Positions 8,750 through 17,645 of a stretch of 64,000 nt of DNA are shown here, one piece after another. Position 1 is the first letter of the stretch; each line of letters starts with the position of its first letter. Source of the DNA: Bacillus sp. FJAT-27916. GTDB taxonomy: Bacteria; Bacillota; Bacilli; Bacillales; Pradoshiaceae. The position numbers and the translations under genes were made by a program. Below the pieces are notes generated by a model, which saw only the letters and a list, made by a program, of their open reading frames with translations, was not told the DNA's origin and did not search any database. The stretch spans positions 569,287 through 633,286 of the forward strand of contig NZ_LFZV01000001.1 of assembly GCF_001183965.1 (NCBI RefSeq), given 5' to 3'.

Positions 8750-9661
8750 ATGAGCCAAACGAAAGCAAATTTACCCTTGTTGATTTCCGCCTTTGCCCGT
8801 GCTTACCACAGTAAGTATGATACGCCAGTTATCTTTAATGATAGCTTGGCCGGGAAACTTATAACGGATGAGGAATATGAGGCAATAAGCGAGCAAATGG
8901 TGCAGGGCATCCGCTATTTTAACCCTGAGATTGCTGCTAAATATAATGGACAGCCGGATGAATTGCTGAAGTATATTACACAGGTTCAGCTGGCTCCAAC
9001 GACCCTGTCTCGTTCAGCTTATTGTGAGAAGGTATTAAAGCATGAGTGTATGCTCGGGGCCTCTCAATATGTCATTCTTGGGGCAGGCTTTGATACATTC
9101 AGCATTCGTGAAAGGGAAGCGCAGCCCATTGATATCTTTGAGGTTGATCGGCCGGCAGTTCAGGAGCTGAAAAGGGACAGGCTGGATAAGGCGAATTTGC
9201 CAGTTCCGTCTCATCTTCATTTTATCGCGATGGATTTTGAAAATGAATTCTCCCCTGAGGGTCTTATTCAAGAGGGCTTTAAAAAGGTGAAGACCTTCTT
9301 CAGCCTGTTAGGTGTCTCTTATTATTTAACTGAAGATGCCTTAAAAGAGCTGCTCATTGAACTGTTTTCACTCGTACCTGAGGGAAGCTCAATTGTGTTT
9401 GATTATGCTGATGCGAATACATGGGATGGACATGGCGTTGCAAATCGTGTAGAGAAATTCGTGCAGCTGGCACAAGCGAGCGGTGAGCCAATTAAATCCT
9501 GCTATACGTATAGAACAATCGAGAGGCTAGTAGAAGAGGCAGGTCTGCTTGTTTATGAGCACTTGACTCCGGAGATGATTGACGAGCAGTTCTTCGGTGA
9601 GCGGGATGATTATTTATCCGCGTTTGAAACGATTCATTTCATTCATGCGGTCAAGAAATAG
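8750..9661 (+). CDS. Class I SAM-dependent methyltransferase, leucine carboxyl methyltransferase-like family
   Basis: 303-residue protein of the bacterial family related to leucine carboxyl methyltransferases (Pfam LCM type). Evidence: the early SRSAYCEKVL segment, the SAM-binding YVILGAGFDTF near residue 107, the acidic IFEVDRP after the second strand, and SLLGVSYYLTEDAL. I start at ATG 8750 behind GTGGAGGG rather than the in-frame ATG 8687, which lies inside the leader hairpin region. Members are mostly uncharacterised or act in secondary metabolism; the substrate is unknown. It is monocistronic with its own promoter and terminator. Confidence 0.85.
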   Translation: MSQTKANLPLLISAFARAYHSKYDTPVIFNDSLAGKLITDEEYEAISEQMVQGIRYFNPEIAAKYNGQPDELLKYITQVQLAPTTLSRSAYCEKVLKHECMLGASQYVILGAGFDTFSIREREAQPIDIFEVDRPAVQELKRDRLDKANLPVPSHLHFIAMDFENEFSPEGLIQEGFKKVKTFFSLLGVSYYLTEDALKELLIELFSLVPEGSSIVFDYADANTWDGHGVANRVEKFVQLAQASGEPIKSCYTYRTIERLVEEAGLLVYEHLTPEMIDEQFFGERDDYLSAFETIHFIHAVKK

Positions 9662-9671
9662 GATAACAGGA

Positions 9672-9696
9672 AAGGCAGGTTGCAATAACCTGCCTT
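9672..9696. terminator. Bidirectional terminator, methyltransferase / yutJ
   Basis: Perfect 10 bp stem AAGGCAGGTT / AACCTGCCTT with 5 nt loop between two convergent genes. Confidence 0.8.
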
Positions 9697-9700
9697 CTTC

Positions 9701-10768
9701 TCATCCATTATGATATTTGTACATCCACAGAACACCGGATTTTAACACTCTGGCCATCCTGCCAGTAATTGGGCGCTCCGCCATGAGCCCGAAGCCGTGC
9801 TTCTTTCCTAAGGACCCAAGAATACCCTTAAGCTTGATTGGCGGGAACGATTCTGGAAGCGGCTCATTGGCCCATTTCTTCAAGAGAACTTGATAGATTT
9901 GCTCGGCTTGGCCTTCAGCAAGCTGGGCGCTTGGCGCATGTCCGAGGGATGCGCAGTCACCGACCACAAATACGTCCGGGTATCCAGGAATGGTGTGCTG
10001 CGGCGTCAGGATGATTTTGTTTCCTTTATCCTTCTCGACCGGCATATTCCGAACTGGTTCAACAGGCTGGATTCCGGCAGTCCAGACGATGGCATCACAG
10101 TGGACTACCTCATCATGGTTATAAAGAATATTCGGTTCAATCCTTGTGATGTTGCTGTTATGGACCAAGGTGACATTATGTTCAACAAACCAGCTTTCGA
10201 CATAGTTACTTAGCTTCGCCGGGAAGGTGGAGAGAATCTTGTCGTTCCGGTCATAAAGGCGGATATCCAAATCTGGCCGGCCTTCAATCAATTCGCTTGC
10301 CAGCTCGATACCGCTCAGTCCACCTCCAATAATCGCAACCACTTTTCCATGCCCTAAATTATTCAATGCCTGATAGGTGCTTCTTGATTTGTCAATCGAT
10401 TGGATGCTGTACGTGTAATCAGCTGCTCCAGGGATATTATGATGATTATCCTCGCAGCCGAGACCGATGATTAATTCATCATAGGCAAGGGGTTCATCCT
10501 GTGTGAAGAGGATTCTCTTTTTTTCTAAATCGATTGAGCCGACTTCACCGTATTTGTATGAAATGCGTTCATGCTTCGGGAATGAAACACGGATGGCATG
10601 GTCAGATATGGAGCCGGCGGCAAGGGCGTAGAATTCCGTTTTTAAGCAATGGTAAGGGACGCGGTCAACAAGTGTGACATGTATATCATCTGGAAATTGA
10701 TTATCGGTCAATTTGTTGAGCAGTCTCATCCCACCATATCCACCACCGAGGATGACTAAGTTTTTCAT
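9701..10768 (-). CDS. yutJ: NADH dehydrogenase-like protein YutJ
   Basis: 355-residue pyridine nucleotide-disulfide oxidoreductase of the type II NADH dehydrogenase family, same length as YutJ. The FAD-binding motif VILGGGYGGMRLL is at residues 4-16, the second (NADH) Rossmann motif VAIIGGGLSGIELASEL is near 145, and the FAD-contacting VFVVGDCA lies near 268. Such enzymes pass electrons from NADH to quinones or other acceptors without pumping protons. It is divergent from yuzB across a 341 bp gap, exactly as in B. subtilis. The precise electron acceptor is not known. Confidence 0.9.
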   Translation of the reverse strand: MKNLVILGGGYGGMRLLNKLTDNQFPDDIHVTLVDRVPYHCLKTEFYALAAGSISDHAIRVSFPKHERISYKYGEVGSIDLEKKRILFTQDEPLAYDELIIGLGCEDNHHNIPGAADYTYSIQSIDKSRSTYQALNNLGHGKVVAIIGGGLSGIELASELIEGRPDLDIRLYDRNDKILSTFPAKLSNYVESWFVEHNVTLVHNSNITRIEPNILYNHDEVVHCDAIVWTAGIQPVEPVRNMPVEKDKGNKIILTPQHTIPGYPDVFVVGDCASLGHAPSAQLAEGQAEQIYQVLLKKWANEPLPESFPPIKLKGILGSLGKKHGFGLMAERPITGRMARVLKSGVLWMYKYHNG

Positions 10769-11109
10769 GGCTATGACTCCTTTGCTGGGTTATACAGGTT
10801 CGTTTTCATGCTGCGATTATTGTCTTGTTTGTGGTTTTAGGTTCTTCCTTCTCTATCTTACCAAAATATTCAGACGAAACATCAACGAGAAGGTTAAGCG
10901 CTGTCAAAATAATATTTAGTTTTTTAAATTAATTAATAATATTCTAAAATTCCCTCCAAAAGTATATCGAATTACCGCGAAAATAACAACCAAAAGTGTC
11001 CAATTATTGAAAAGTATCTCAGTATCCAGTCAGTTGATCAGGTCTCAACTAATTGACTATTCATGCAAAAGAGAGTAGGATGTAGAGTTGAAATAAGGGG
11101 TGAGAGTTC
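10769..11109. other. Intergenic region yutJ / yuzB
   Basis: 341 bp divergent region. It carries the yuzB promoter at its right end; the left part (yutJ side) holds the yutJ ribosome-binding site and AT-rich DNA. A short AGTTGA/TCAACT inverted repeat lies at 11033-11050. I see no gene. Confidence 0.6.
11053..11081 (+). promoter_or_regulatory. Sigma-A promoter of yuzB
   Basis: TTGACT (11053-11058), 17 bp spacer, TAGGAT (11076-11081); the start codon is at 11110. Confidence 0.6.
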
Positions 11110-11346
11110 ATGAAGCCAATCATCGAGTTTTGTATAAGTAATCTTGCCAGCGGGGCACAGCCTGCGATGGAAATTCTCGACCGTGATCCGAACTTGGATG
11201 TCATTGAATATGGCTGTCTCAGTTATTGCGGCATTTGTTCAGCGAGCATGTATGCCCTGGTGAACGGTGATGTGGTGACCGGGGATACACCGGAAGAGCT
11301 AGTAGATAATATTTATCAGTATATTGAAGAAAATCCAATGTTTTAA
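11110..11346 (+). CDS. yuzB: YuzB family protein (DUF1450)
   Basis: 78-residue protein with the family hallmarks [12 protein letters not shown] at the N-terminus and the cysteine pattern [20 protein letters not shown] in the middle. Four cysteines in this small protein suggest metal or iron-sulfur binding, but the function is not established. ATG at 11110 follows AAGGGGTGAGAG. The divergent yutJ neighbour and same size as the B. subtilis protein support the assignment. It has its own promoter and terminator. Confidence 0.9.
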   Translation: MKPIIEFCISNLASGAQPAMEILDRDPNLDVIEYGCLSYCGICSASMYALVNGDVVTGDTPEELVDNIYQYIEENPMF

Positions 11347-11356
11347 GACATAAAAT

Positions 11357-11393
11357 AAAGGGAGGCAGTGCTTGCTAAGCGCTGCCTCCCTTT
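11357..11393. terminator. Bidirectional terminator, yuzB / yteA-like gene
   Basis: Seventeen-bp stem (11357-11373 with 11377-11393, one G-U) and a 3 nt loop between convergent genes. Confidence 0.85.
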
Positions 11394-11394
11394 C

Positions 11395-12180
11395 TTAATA
11401 AACATCGAAATCTTCTTCATCCTTATGAGCTTTTGCATATTCCTCTGTGTAAGGATCCTCTTCATACGGCTTCAAATCACCGAATGTCGTCATAATTCCT
11501 TCCTCATCAAGGATATCCTTCAGCTGTTCGAGCTCTGCTGTCGGATAGATTTGGACATTCTTTCCGTCCATATCATTTCCAGCAAAATTCTCGATATCCT
11601 CCACATAGCCGATATGCTCATCAGAATTTAAATACACTTGGTCATAGTGCTCCTTCGGGTCGTAATAATCTGAAGGGGAGTCAGAGGTTCCCCATTCTGA
11701 TACGGCCTGCCAGGAATCCTCTTCATCGAATCCGATTGTTTCTGTTGGATGTTTTTTACTATAGAGAGGATGCAAAACCTCCTCTTCGACAGGACGGGTA
11801 TGTGAGACGACCTGATCAGGGGTATGCTCGACACAATACTCGGTGAACGGAACCGCCTCAAGCCGTTCAAAGGGAATATCCTTGCCGCAGACTATGCATT
11901 TTCCATATTCCCCTTTCTCGATGGCTTTAAGGGCTTCTGTAATATTCTTATGTTCCTCTTCAAAGAGTTCATTCAGGGCAATATCCTTCTCGCGTTCATA
12001 TAATTCTGTCCCAGTATCGGCGGGATGGTTATCATACACGGAGATCTCTCCGACATAATTATAAAAGTTCTCATCCTTATGCAAGCCAAAATGGTCATTT
12101 AAGGATATATGCTCTTCGACTTCCTTTTTCCGTTCCGTTAGTTTGTTCTTTAAGGCGGAAAGCTGTTCAGATGAAAGCAA
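11395..12180 (-). CDS. yteA: YteA-family sporulation protein, DksA/TraR-type zinc finger
   Basis: 261 residues. An N-terminal acidic coiled-coil (residues 1-85) precedes a DksA/TraR zinc finger with CIVCGKDIPFERL and YCVEH (C-x2-C-x17-C-x2-H), followed by a long acidic C-terminal half found in the YteA sporulation family. DksA-like proteins insert the coiled coil into the RNA polymerase secondary channel; whether YteA proteins do so is not shown. Start is TTG at 12180, 8 nt after GGAGTG. The acidic tail (many D and E, ends EDFDVY) is as expected for the family. Confidence 0.85.
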   Translation of the reverse strand: MLSSEQLSALKNKLTERKKEVEEHISLNDHFGLHKDENFYNYVGEISVYDNHPADTGTELYEREKDIALNELFEEEHKNITEALKAIEKGEYGKCIVCGKDIPFERLEAVPFTEYCVEHTPDQVVSHTRPVEEEVLHPLYSKKHPTETIGFDEEDSWQAVSEWGTSDSPSDYYDPKEHYDQVYLNSDEHIGYVEDIENFAGNDMDGKNVQIYPTAELEQLKDILDEEGIMTTFGDLKPYEEDPYTEEYAKAHKDEEDFDVY

Positions 12181-12366
12181 ATGCGGACACTCCTTTTTAG
12201 GTATTCTGTCTCTTTATTGTCCGTCATTCCCGAGCGCTTTATGTGTCTCCATATTATGGGTTTAGGCAGATGTGTCTTTCGGTTGAGAGTACCGAGGTTT
12301 ATGTATATACTAAATCTAGAGGATTTTTGATTTCCTTCTATACTTTGACAAAAGGGGGAAGAATAA

Positions 12367-12732
12367 ATGTCAGCAGAAGTGATTATCGTAACAGAAGCAG
12401 CAGCTATTCAAATAAATGAAATGATCAAGGAGAGCGGGGAAGAGCAGCCCCATTTGCGTGTCGCCGTACATGGCGGCGGATGCAGCGGTCTCTCCTATGG
12501 CATGAATTTCGAACAAGAGAAGAAGGAAGACGATATCGAAACGATTCAGCATGGCATTAGCTTTATCGTTGCCAAGAACGATGCGGCTATTCTGAATGGA
12601 ACGCGAATTGACTATAAGCAATCGATGCTAGGCGGCGGATTCACAATTGATAATCCTAATGCGATTGCCTCATGTGGCTGCGGCTCCTCCTTCAGAACGA
12701 AGACAAACGCCGGTACACCGGAGGAATGCTAA
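12367..12732 (+). CDS. yutM: HesB/IscA-type iron-sulfur assembly protein YutM
   Basis: 121-residue A-type carrier. The three conserved cysteines are in VHGGGCSGLSYGM (about residue 39) and ASCGCGSSF (about residues 102-110). These proteins bind and transfer iron-sulfur clusters or iron. It matches YutM (SufA-like) of B. subtilis in length and location. RBS AAGGGGGAAG precedes ATG 12367. It is a single gene with its own long-loop terminator. Confidence 0.92.
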   Translation: MSAEVIIVTEAAAIQINEMIKESGEEQPHLRVAVHGGGCSGLSYGMNFEQEKKEDDIETIQHGISFIVAKNDAAILNGTRIDYKQSMLGGGFTIDNPNAIASCGCGSSFRTKTNAGTPEEC

Positions 12733-12765
12733 AGATTTTCTTCATCAAGAAAAAGACAAAAGAAG

Positions 12766-12819
12766 ACCTCTTCAGGCAGCTGTGCAATAGAAGCAGAGCA
12801 AATCTGAAGAGGTTTTTTT
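12766..12819 (+). terminator. Terminator of yutM
   Basis: ACCTCTTCAG (12766-12775) pairs with CTGAAGAGGT (12804-12813) followed by seven T; the 28 nt loop itself contains short GC-rich pairings. Confidence 0.7.
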
Positions 12820-12956
12820 CTTATTGTAGGTGCCGGCAGCTGTTTACCGGAGAATGTCTTTGATTCTAAGAGGTAGAGGGAAGCATTAATTGATCACTAG
12901 CAGCTTTCCTAACGAAAACAGACTATCATTTTGATCGATTGAATGAACGCAAAAAG

Positions 12957-12989
12957 AAACAGGCCATGAAATCAATTCATGACCTGTTT
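12957..12989 (-). terminator. Terminator of yumC
   Basis: AAACAGGCCATGAA / TTCATGACCTGTTT, 14 bp with one mismatch, 5 nt loop; the T-run lies on the minus strand (A-run at 12951-12955), just after the yumC stop. Confidence 0.8.
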
Positions 12990-12997
12990 TATTCTAA

Positions 12998-13996
12998 TCA
13001 ATCCTTAAACATGCTAGTGCTGTGCAGCGGCTGCACGCGTGCTTTTGGATCCATATAGGCTTTTGCATTATTGATAGCCGTTGGAGCTTCGCCAAATCCG
13101 CTGGCAATCAGTTTAACTTTCCCATCATAGGTACAAATGTCACCTGCAGCATAGATGCCTGGTATATTTGTTTCCATTCGGCTATTTACAACGATGGAAT
13201 TCTTCTCGATTTCAAGACCCCATTCCTTAATTGGTCCCAAGGAAGAGACAAATCCATAAGTGACAAGTACATCGTCGACATCAATAATTTCTTTATTCTC
13301 GCCATTGGCTTCCTGCAGGATGATTTGTCTAATTGCTTCCTCATCACCAACCATGTCGCAAGGTATGTACGGCGTTTTAATGGTCACATTGGATTTCTTG
13401 AGATTTTCAACGCTGTGCTCGTGTGCGCGGAATTTATCACGTCTGTGTACAAGGGTTACTTCTTTTGCGATTGGCTCAAGCATTAATGCCCAGTCAACGG
13501 CTGAATCTCCGCCGCCGCAGACAAGTACTTTCTTGCCGGCGAATTTATTTAAATCATCAACGAAATAATGGAGGTTTTTGCCTTCATATTGTGATGCCTG
13601 TTCAAGCTCAAGACGGCGAGGTTGGAAAGCACCATTTCCTGCTGTGATGATAATTGTTTTGGAATAATGGATTTCTTTATCGGTTGTCAGCTTAAAGACC
13701 CCGTCAGCTTGTTTTTCCACTTTTTCGACTGCTTGCTCTAAGCAAATGGTCGGATCAAACTTAGCGGTTTGTTCTTTCAAATTATCCACTAAGTCCTGTG
13801 CGAGAACTTTAGGGAATCCTGCAACATCATAAATATATTTTTCAGGATAAAGGGCTGACAGCTGACCGCCTAGCTGCGGCAGGCTCTCAATAATTTTCAC
13901 GGATGCTTGGCGCATTCCGCCGTAGAAAGCCGTGAATAACCCAACAGGTCCCCCTCCTATTATGGTCACATCATAGATATTTTGATCTTCTTTCAC
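12998..13996 (-). CDS. yumC: Ferredoxin--NADP(+) reductase, type 2
   Basis: 332-residue thioredoxin-reductase-like flavoprotein lacking the CxxC redox pair, the hallmark of the Bacillus-type ferredoxin:NADP+ reductase YumC. FAD motif [14 protein letters not shown] at residues 11-24, NADPH motif [17 protein letters not shown] near 158, and the conserved [20 protein letters not shown] near 285. I choose GTG at 13996 (after GGGAGG, 7 nt) over the upstream in-frame ATG 14011, because GGGAGG would otherwise be inside the coding region and 332 residues equals the B. subtilis protein. It supplies reduced ferredoxin/flavodoxin or NADPH; divergent from yumB. Confidence 0.95.
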   Translation of the reverse strand: MKEDQNIYDVTIIGGGPVGLFTAFYGGMRQASVKIIESLPQLGGQLSALYPEKYIYDVAGFPKVLAQDLVDNLKEQTAKFDPTICLEQAVEKVEKQADGVFKLTTDKEIHYSKTIIITAGNGAFQPRRLELEQASQYEGKNLHYFVDDLNKFAGKKVLVCGGGDSAVDWALMLEPIAKEVTLVHRRDKFRAHEHSVENLKKSNVTIKTPYIPCDMVGDEEAIRQIILQEANGENKEIIDVDDVLVTYGFVSSLGPIKEWGLEIEKNSIVVNSRMETNIPGIYAAGDICTYDGKVKLIASGFGEAPTAINNAKAYMDPKARVQPLHSTSMFKD

Positions 13997-14315
13997 ATGA
14001 AAACCTCCCATTGATTAAGAATGAATCTTTACTAATAGTAACACAAATGGAACATTCTACGCTTCTTTAAAGGAAGCAAGTACCTATATGACTATGATAA
14101 AATTTAATATTAATAAAATTCAGACAATAAATCAATAGGCTGAAATAGTAAGTCATCAGACATGTTGCTTGAAAAATAAGCCAAAAGGGAATATAGTAAG
14201 TTTATAGAAAAATGTTAAGGTTTTGTGACATTCATGTAAATGTTAGTGAACAATATCACAATGCCTTAATTAGTGATATATCATAAATGAAAACGAAAAG
14301 GTGGAAGTGATTGAA
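13997..14315. other. Divergent regulatory region yumC / yumB
   Basis: About 319 bp of AT-rich DNA between two divergent flavoprotein genes. It includes the Rex-like site at 14244-14261 and further partial copies (GTGACATTCATGTAAA near 14225 and the palindrome TGATATATCA at 14274-14283). No gene seen. Confidence 0.6.
14244..14261. promoter_or_regulatory. Rex-like operator upstream of yumB
   Basis: TAGTGAACAATATCACAA matches the Rex palindrome TTGTGAAATATTTCACAA at 14 of 18 positions. Rex senses the NADH/NAD+ ratio and in B. subtilis represses the NADH dehydrogenase gene ndh; an equivalent control of yumB fits. Site about 55 bp before the start codon. Confidence 0.5.
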
Positions 14316-15527
14316 TTGAAAAAGCCTCAAATCGTCATTTTAGGTGCTGGATACGGCGGGCTTGTAACAGCGGTTCGTCTACAAAAGAAATTAAATGTGA
14401 ATGAAGCGGAGATTACACTCATCAACAAGCATAATTATCATTATGAAACAACTTGGCTGCATGAAGCATCCGCAGGAACTCTTCATCATGATCGAGTACG
14501 CTATGAGATTCCTAGTGTAATAGATAAGAGTAAAGTGAAGCTTGTTGAGGATACAGTGGTTGAAGTGAACAAGGAAGCCAAAACCGTTGTTTGCGAAAAC
14601 AACAAGGAAATTCCATATGACTATCTTGTCATCGCCCTTGGTGCCGAATCCGAGACATTTGGCATTGAAGGATTGAAAGAGTATGCATTCAGCATCTCAA
14701 GTGTGAATAAAGCGCGTCACATTCGCGATCATATTGAACATCAATTTGCTTTATATGCTCAAGATAAGAAAGAAGAGCGTTTGACAATCGTCGTGGGCGG
14801 AGCCGGCTTTACAGGCATTGAATTCATTGGTGAATTGGCAAACCGTGTGCCTGGTCTTTGCAAGGAATATGATATTGACCAGAAAAAAGTTCGAATTATC
14901 TGTGTAGAAGCGGCGCCGTCTGCTCTTCCAGGATTTGACCCGGAACTTGTTTCTTATGCGGTCGCAAGACTTGAGAAGAAGGGTGTCGAATTCATGATTG
15001 GCACACCAATCAAGGGCTGTACAGAAGAAGGCATCATTGTCGGCAAAGGCGAGGAAGAAACCGAAATGATCCCGGCAGGTACTGTCGTATGGGCTGCAGG
15101 GGTAAGAGGAAGCAGCATCATCGATAAATCCGGATTCGAAAACATGCGCGGTCGTGTCAAAGTTGAGCCTACATTGCTAGCTCCAGGACATGAGGATGTA
15201 TTTGTGATCGGAGATTGCTCATTGGTCATCAATGAAGAAATCAACCGTCCATATCCTCCAACTGCCCAAATCTCCATGCAGCAAGCGGAGGTTTGTGCGA
15301 AGAATATCGTTGCCCTTGTTCGCGGCGGCCAATTGGAGAACTTCGAATATAAACCAAAAGGTACGGTATGCTCCCTTGGAGATGACGATGCAATTGGTGT
15401 TGTATTCGGTAAGAAGCTCAAAGGCACAAGCGCATCCATTATGAAGAAAGTCATTGATAACCGTGCGCTCTTCATGGCTGGCGGCCTATCCTTGATGCTT
15501 AAAAAAGGGAAATTTAAATTCTTGTAA
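14316..15527 (+). CDS. yumB: Type II NADH dehydrogenase-like protein YumB
   Basis: About 403 residues. FAD motif [17 protein letters not shown] near the N-terminus, [20 protein letters not shown] characteristic of the family, NADH motif [17 protein letters not shown] near 155, and [10 protein letters not shown] near 290; the C-terminal Lys-rich helix is the usual membrane-docking part. Start choice is uncertain: GTG 14301, GTG 14307 and TTG 14316 are in frame. TTG 14316 gives the N-terminus [12 protein letters not shown] seen in homologues and has GGAAG 8 nt upstream. It likely oxidises NADH and reduces menaquinone. Rex-like control is suggested by the upstream palindrome. Confidence 0.92.
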   Translation: MKKPQIVILGAGYGGLVTAVRLQKKLNVNEAEITLINKHNYHYETTWLHEASAGTLHHDRVRYEIPSVIDKSKVKLVEDTVVEVNKEAKTVVCENNKEIPYDYLVIALGAESETFGIEGLKEYAFSISSVNKARHIRDHIEHQFALYAQDKKEERLTIVVGGAGFTGIEFIGELANRVPGLCKEYDIDQKKVRIICVEAAPSALPGFDPELVSYAVARLEKKGVEFMIGTPIKGCTEEGIIVGKGEEETEMIPAGTVVWAAGVRGSSIIDKSGFENMRGRVKVEPTLLAPGHEDVFVIGDCSLVINEEINRPYPPTAQISMQQAEVCAKNIVALVRGGQLENFEYKPKGTVCSLGDDDAIGVVFGKKLKGTSASIMKKVIDNRALFMAGGLSLMLKKGKFKFL

Positions 15528-15540
15528 TGAAAAGAACAGA

Positions 15541-15573
15541 AACTGTCCTTCTATGTGGAGGACAGTTTTTTTT
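15541..15573 (+). terminator. Terminator of yumB
   Basis: AACTGTCCT (15541-15549) pairs with AGGACAGTT (15559-15567), then eight T. Confidence 0.85.
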
Positions 15574-15610
15574 ATATAATGGAGACAAAACAAGAAATAA
15601 GGGAGGAACT

Positions 15611-16093
15611 ATGGGAGAGAGAAGCAAGCATGTATGGCTTGGTGTATGCGGGGTTGTAATTGCGGAAGATGGGAAATGGCTTGTCGTGAAGAAGACATAT
15701 GGCGGGCTGAAGGGGAAATGGTCATTGCCAGCTGGATTTGTTCAGCCCGGAGAGACTGCTGATGAAGCGGTTGTCCGTGAAGTGAAGGAGGAAACGGGCA
15801 TTGATACGGAAGTAATTGGCCTATTTGGACTGCGCACTGGGGTAATCAAGGATCAAATTAGCGATAATATGCTGATGTTTTTGTTGAAGCCGACCTCTCA
15901 TTCTATAAATGTCCAGCTTTCAGAGCTGTCAGAGGCTGTCTTTATGGATGAGATGGAGATCAAGAGAGATCCTGACAGTTCCGTTCTTCTTACGGAATTA
16001 AATGAGAAACATACATCTTTACATAAGAAACCGCTGCAAGGGAAGAATCCCGGGGACATCTTTCAATATACATCCTATAAATTGTTCATTTAG
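15611..16093 (+). CDS. Nudix hydrolase
   Basis: 160-residue Nudix protein. The Nudix box is complete: G at GFVQPGETADEA, then REVKEETGI, which bind the catalytic divalent metals. Nudix enzymes cleave nucleoside diphosphates linked to another moiety; the specific substrate is not readable. I use ATG 15611 with GGGAGGA 5 nt upstream; an in-frame ATG at 15527 lies across the yumB terminator and is rejected. It stands between yumB and yuiA on the same strand with its own possible TATAAT at 15574-15579. Confidence 0.9.
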   Translation: MGERSKHVWLGVCGVVIAEDGKWLVVKKTYGGLKGKWSLPAGFVQPGETADEAVVREVKEETGIDTEVIGLFGLRTGVIKDQISDNMLMFLLKPTSHSINVQLSELSEAVFMDEMEIKRDPDSSVLLTELNEKHTSLHKKPLQGKNPGDIFQYTSYKLFI

Positions 16094-16236
16094 TGAGAAA
16101 TCCGAAGCATTTAAATGTAAGAGTATAATGTATGCGTTTACATGGGACAGAATGGAGGATTGGAAACCTTTTCAATTCCCTCTTTACCTGTTATATTATC
16201 AGAAAATTCAAATATTTTAACAGGGGGTTTTAACCG

Positions 16237-16359
16237 ATGAAAAAAGCCAATCATCCATGCCCGTATTGTGCAGGTGCCGGTTATTTTCAATTGTTGCTGG
16301 GCGGATCAGAGACATGCTCCTGCTGCAGCGGGAGCGGTAAAATGTCGGAACGGAAATAA
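16237..16359 (+). CDS. yuiA: YuiA-like small zinc-finger-type protein
   Basis: A 40-residue protein beginning MKKANHPCPYCAGAGYFQLL and continuing LGGSETCSCCSGSG. It has two CxxC pairs each followed by GxG, the layout of a DnaJ-type cysteine-rich zinc finger repeat. RBS CAGGGGG lies 9 nt before ATG 16237. The composition, size and position immediately before yuiB-yuiC match YuiA of B. subtilis. Function unknown. Confidence 0.82.
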   Translation: MKKANHPCPYCAGAGYFQLLLGGSETCSCCSGSGKMSERK

Positions 16360-16450
16360 TGAAAGATATTCATTTGGAATGATATCCTAATTGACGAAAA
16401 TTCTTCCTTCTTATACACTTACTCATGTATGAGATAAGAGAGGGGAATGA

Positions 16451-16774
16451 ATGGGGATGTCGATTCCGTTAATGGTGATTTCGATTGTGCTTTTCTTTAT
16501 TTTGTTTTTTGGATTGGGGTTTATCCTCAATATGCTCTTTAGAAAAACGTGGATTATGGCAGTGGTTTATCCAATCATTGCTTTATATATTACCGGGGAC
16601 TTGAGAGTAAGCGAATATGTCACAAACTTCTCATCGAGCATGAGTTTTCTCTGGGAAAGAGTGCAAAGTCTTGCTGTAGCTGATGCTGTCATTCTGCTTA
16701 GCGGTTTTGTCGGTTCAATTGTGTCAGGATGGGTCATTCGAATACTGAGAGTTAGAGGGTATAGGATGTTTTAA
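16451..16774 (+). CDS. yuiB: YuiB-like membrane protein
   Basis: 107-residue integral membrane protein with three predicted membrane segments (about residues 5-28, 32-50 and 78-98). No known catalytic motif. ATG at 16451 follows GAGAGGGG. It lies between yuiA and yuiC as in B. subtilis, which together with its size supports YuiB. Function unknown. Confidence 0.82.
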   Translation: MGMSIPLMVISIVLFFILFFGLGFILNMLFRKTWIMAVVYPIIALYITGDLRVSEYVTNFSSSMSFLWERVQSLAVADAVILLSGFVGSIVSGWVIRILRVRGYRMF

Positions 16775-16775
16775 G

Positions 16776-16818
16776 GAAGTCATTCGTGCGATTGCCTCGC
16801 ATTAATGGCTTTTTTTTC
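16776..16818 (+). terminator. Terminator of yuiB
   Basis: Imperfect ~15 bp stem (AAGTCATTCGTGCGA with TCGCATTAATGGCTT) followed by eight T. Confidence 0.65.
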
Positions 16819-16896
16819 ATTATTGATTGATTTCGAAGTAGGGATAGGAATAGTTAACTTGGGAAGACTGGTTTATGTGAGAGGAGTGTATCGAAC

Positions 16897-17514
16897 ATGA
16901 ATCTATTTCTATCCCTATGCAAGAAAGCGGGGATATGTCTTTTGTTCATCAGCGCGGTATGGGTGACCTGGTCACATTTCACTGGTCTGCCTATTCGTGA
17001 TTATATAAACCAGTCCTTCCTGACAAATCTATTCGGATACATGGAACCGGTTCATATTGATCGCGTCTCTGCCGCGACCTTGGAGGAATCAAAGGACTGG
17101 AGCCAGTACCGTTCCTATGAAGTGATTGCAACAGGCTATACGGCAGGCTATGAATCAACTGGGAAAAAACCCGGTCATCCGGGTTATGGAATCACGTATT
17201 CCGGTGTAAAAGTTAAACGGGATCTTTACTCAACCATTGCTGCTGATACGACGGTCTTTCCAATTGGAACAATTCTTTTTATCCCGCATTATGGATATGG
17301 AGTTGTAGCAGATACTGGTTCAGCCATTAAAGGAAATAAGATTGACCTTTATTATGATACGGTGCAGGATGTCTATCAGGAATGGGGCAAAAAGAAGCTG
17401 GAGGTTTATGTTATCAGTATGGGCAAGGGCAATCTAACAGAAGCAGAGCTGACCGCCTTAAATGATACGGAAAGCTTGCAAGTGTTCAGAAACCAAATCA
17501 ACAGGAAAAAATAA
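16897..17514 (+). CDS. yuiC: YuiC, 3D-domain cell-wall protein
   Basis: 205 residues with an N-terminal signal/anchor (about residues 9-28) and a C-terminal 3D domain, the MltA-like double-psi beta barrel with three conserved aspartates: here in the [25 protein letters not shown] and NKIDLYY segments (about residues 128-155). Proteins with this domain include the stationary-phase survival (Sps) muralytic enzymes that replace Rpf in Firmicutes. YuiC of B. subtilis is of this type. It is secreted or membrane-tethered and probably acts on peptidoglycan glycan strands. Single gene ending in a strong hairpin. Confidence 0.88.
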   Translation: MNLFLSLCKKAGICLLFISAVWVTWSHFTGLPIRDYINQSFLTNLFGYMEPVHIDRVSAATLEESKDWSQYRSYEVIATGYTAGYESTGKKPGHPGYGITYSGVKVKRDLYSTIAADTTVFPIGTILFIPHYGYGVVADTGSAIKGNKIDLYYDTVQDVYQEWGKKKLEVYVISMGKGNLTEAELTALNDTESLQVFRNQINRKK

Positions 17515-17527
17515 ATTTGTTCTCTAT

Positions 17528-17567
17528 GCAAGTGAACCTTTACCAAAAGGTTCACTTGCTTATTTTT
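17528..17567 (+). terminator. Terminator of yuiC
   Basis: Perfect 14 bp stem (17528-17541 with 17546-17559), ACCA loop, then TTATTTTTTT. Confidence 0.88.
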
Positions 17568-17645
17568 TTGAGTTGTTTAGGGGAGGAGTTCTATATCAAC
17601 ATTTTTTGAAACTTAGCCTATAATATAGGAAGAGGAGGAATGCAA

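Noticed and set aside
13022-13486. 154-codon plus-strand ORF opposite yumC
   Set aside because: Shadow of the conserved yumC coding sequence.
14116-14130. CodY box between yumC and yumB
   Set aside because: Only 11 of 15 positions match, expected by chance in AT-rich DNA.
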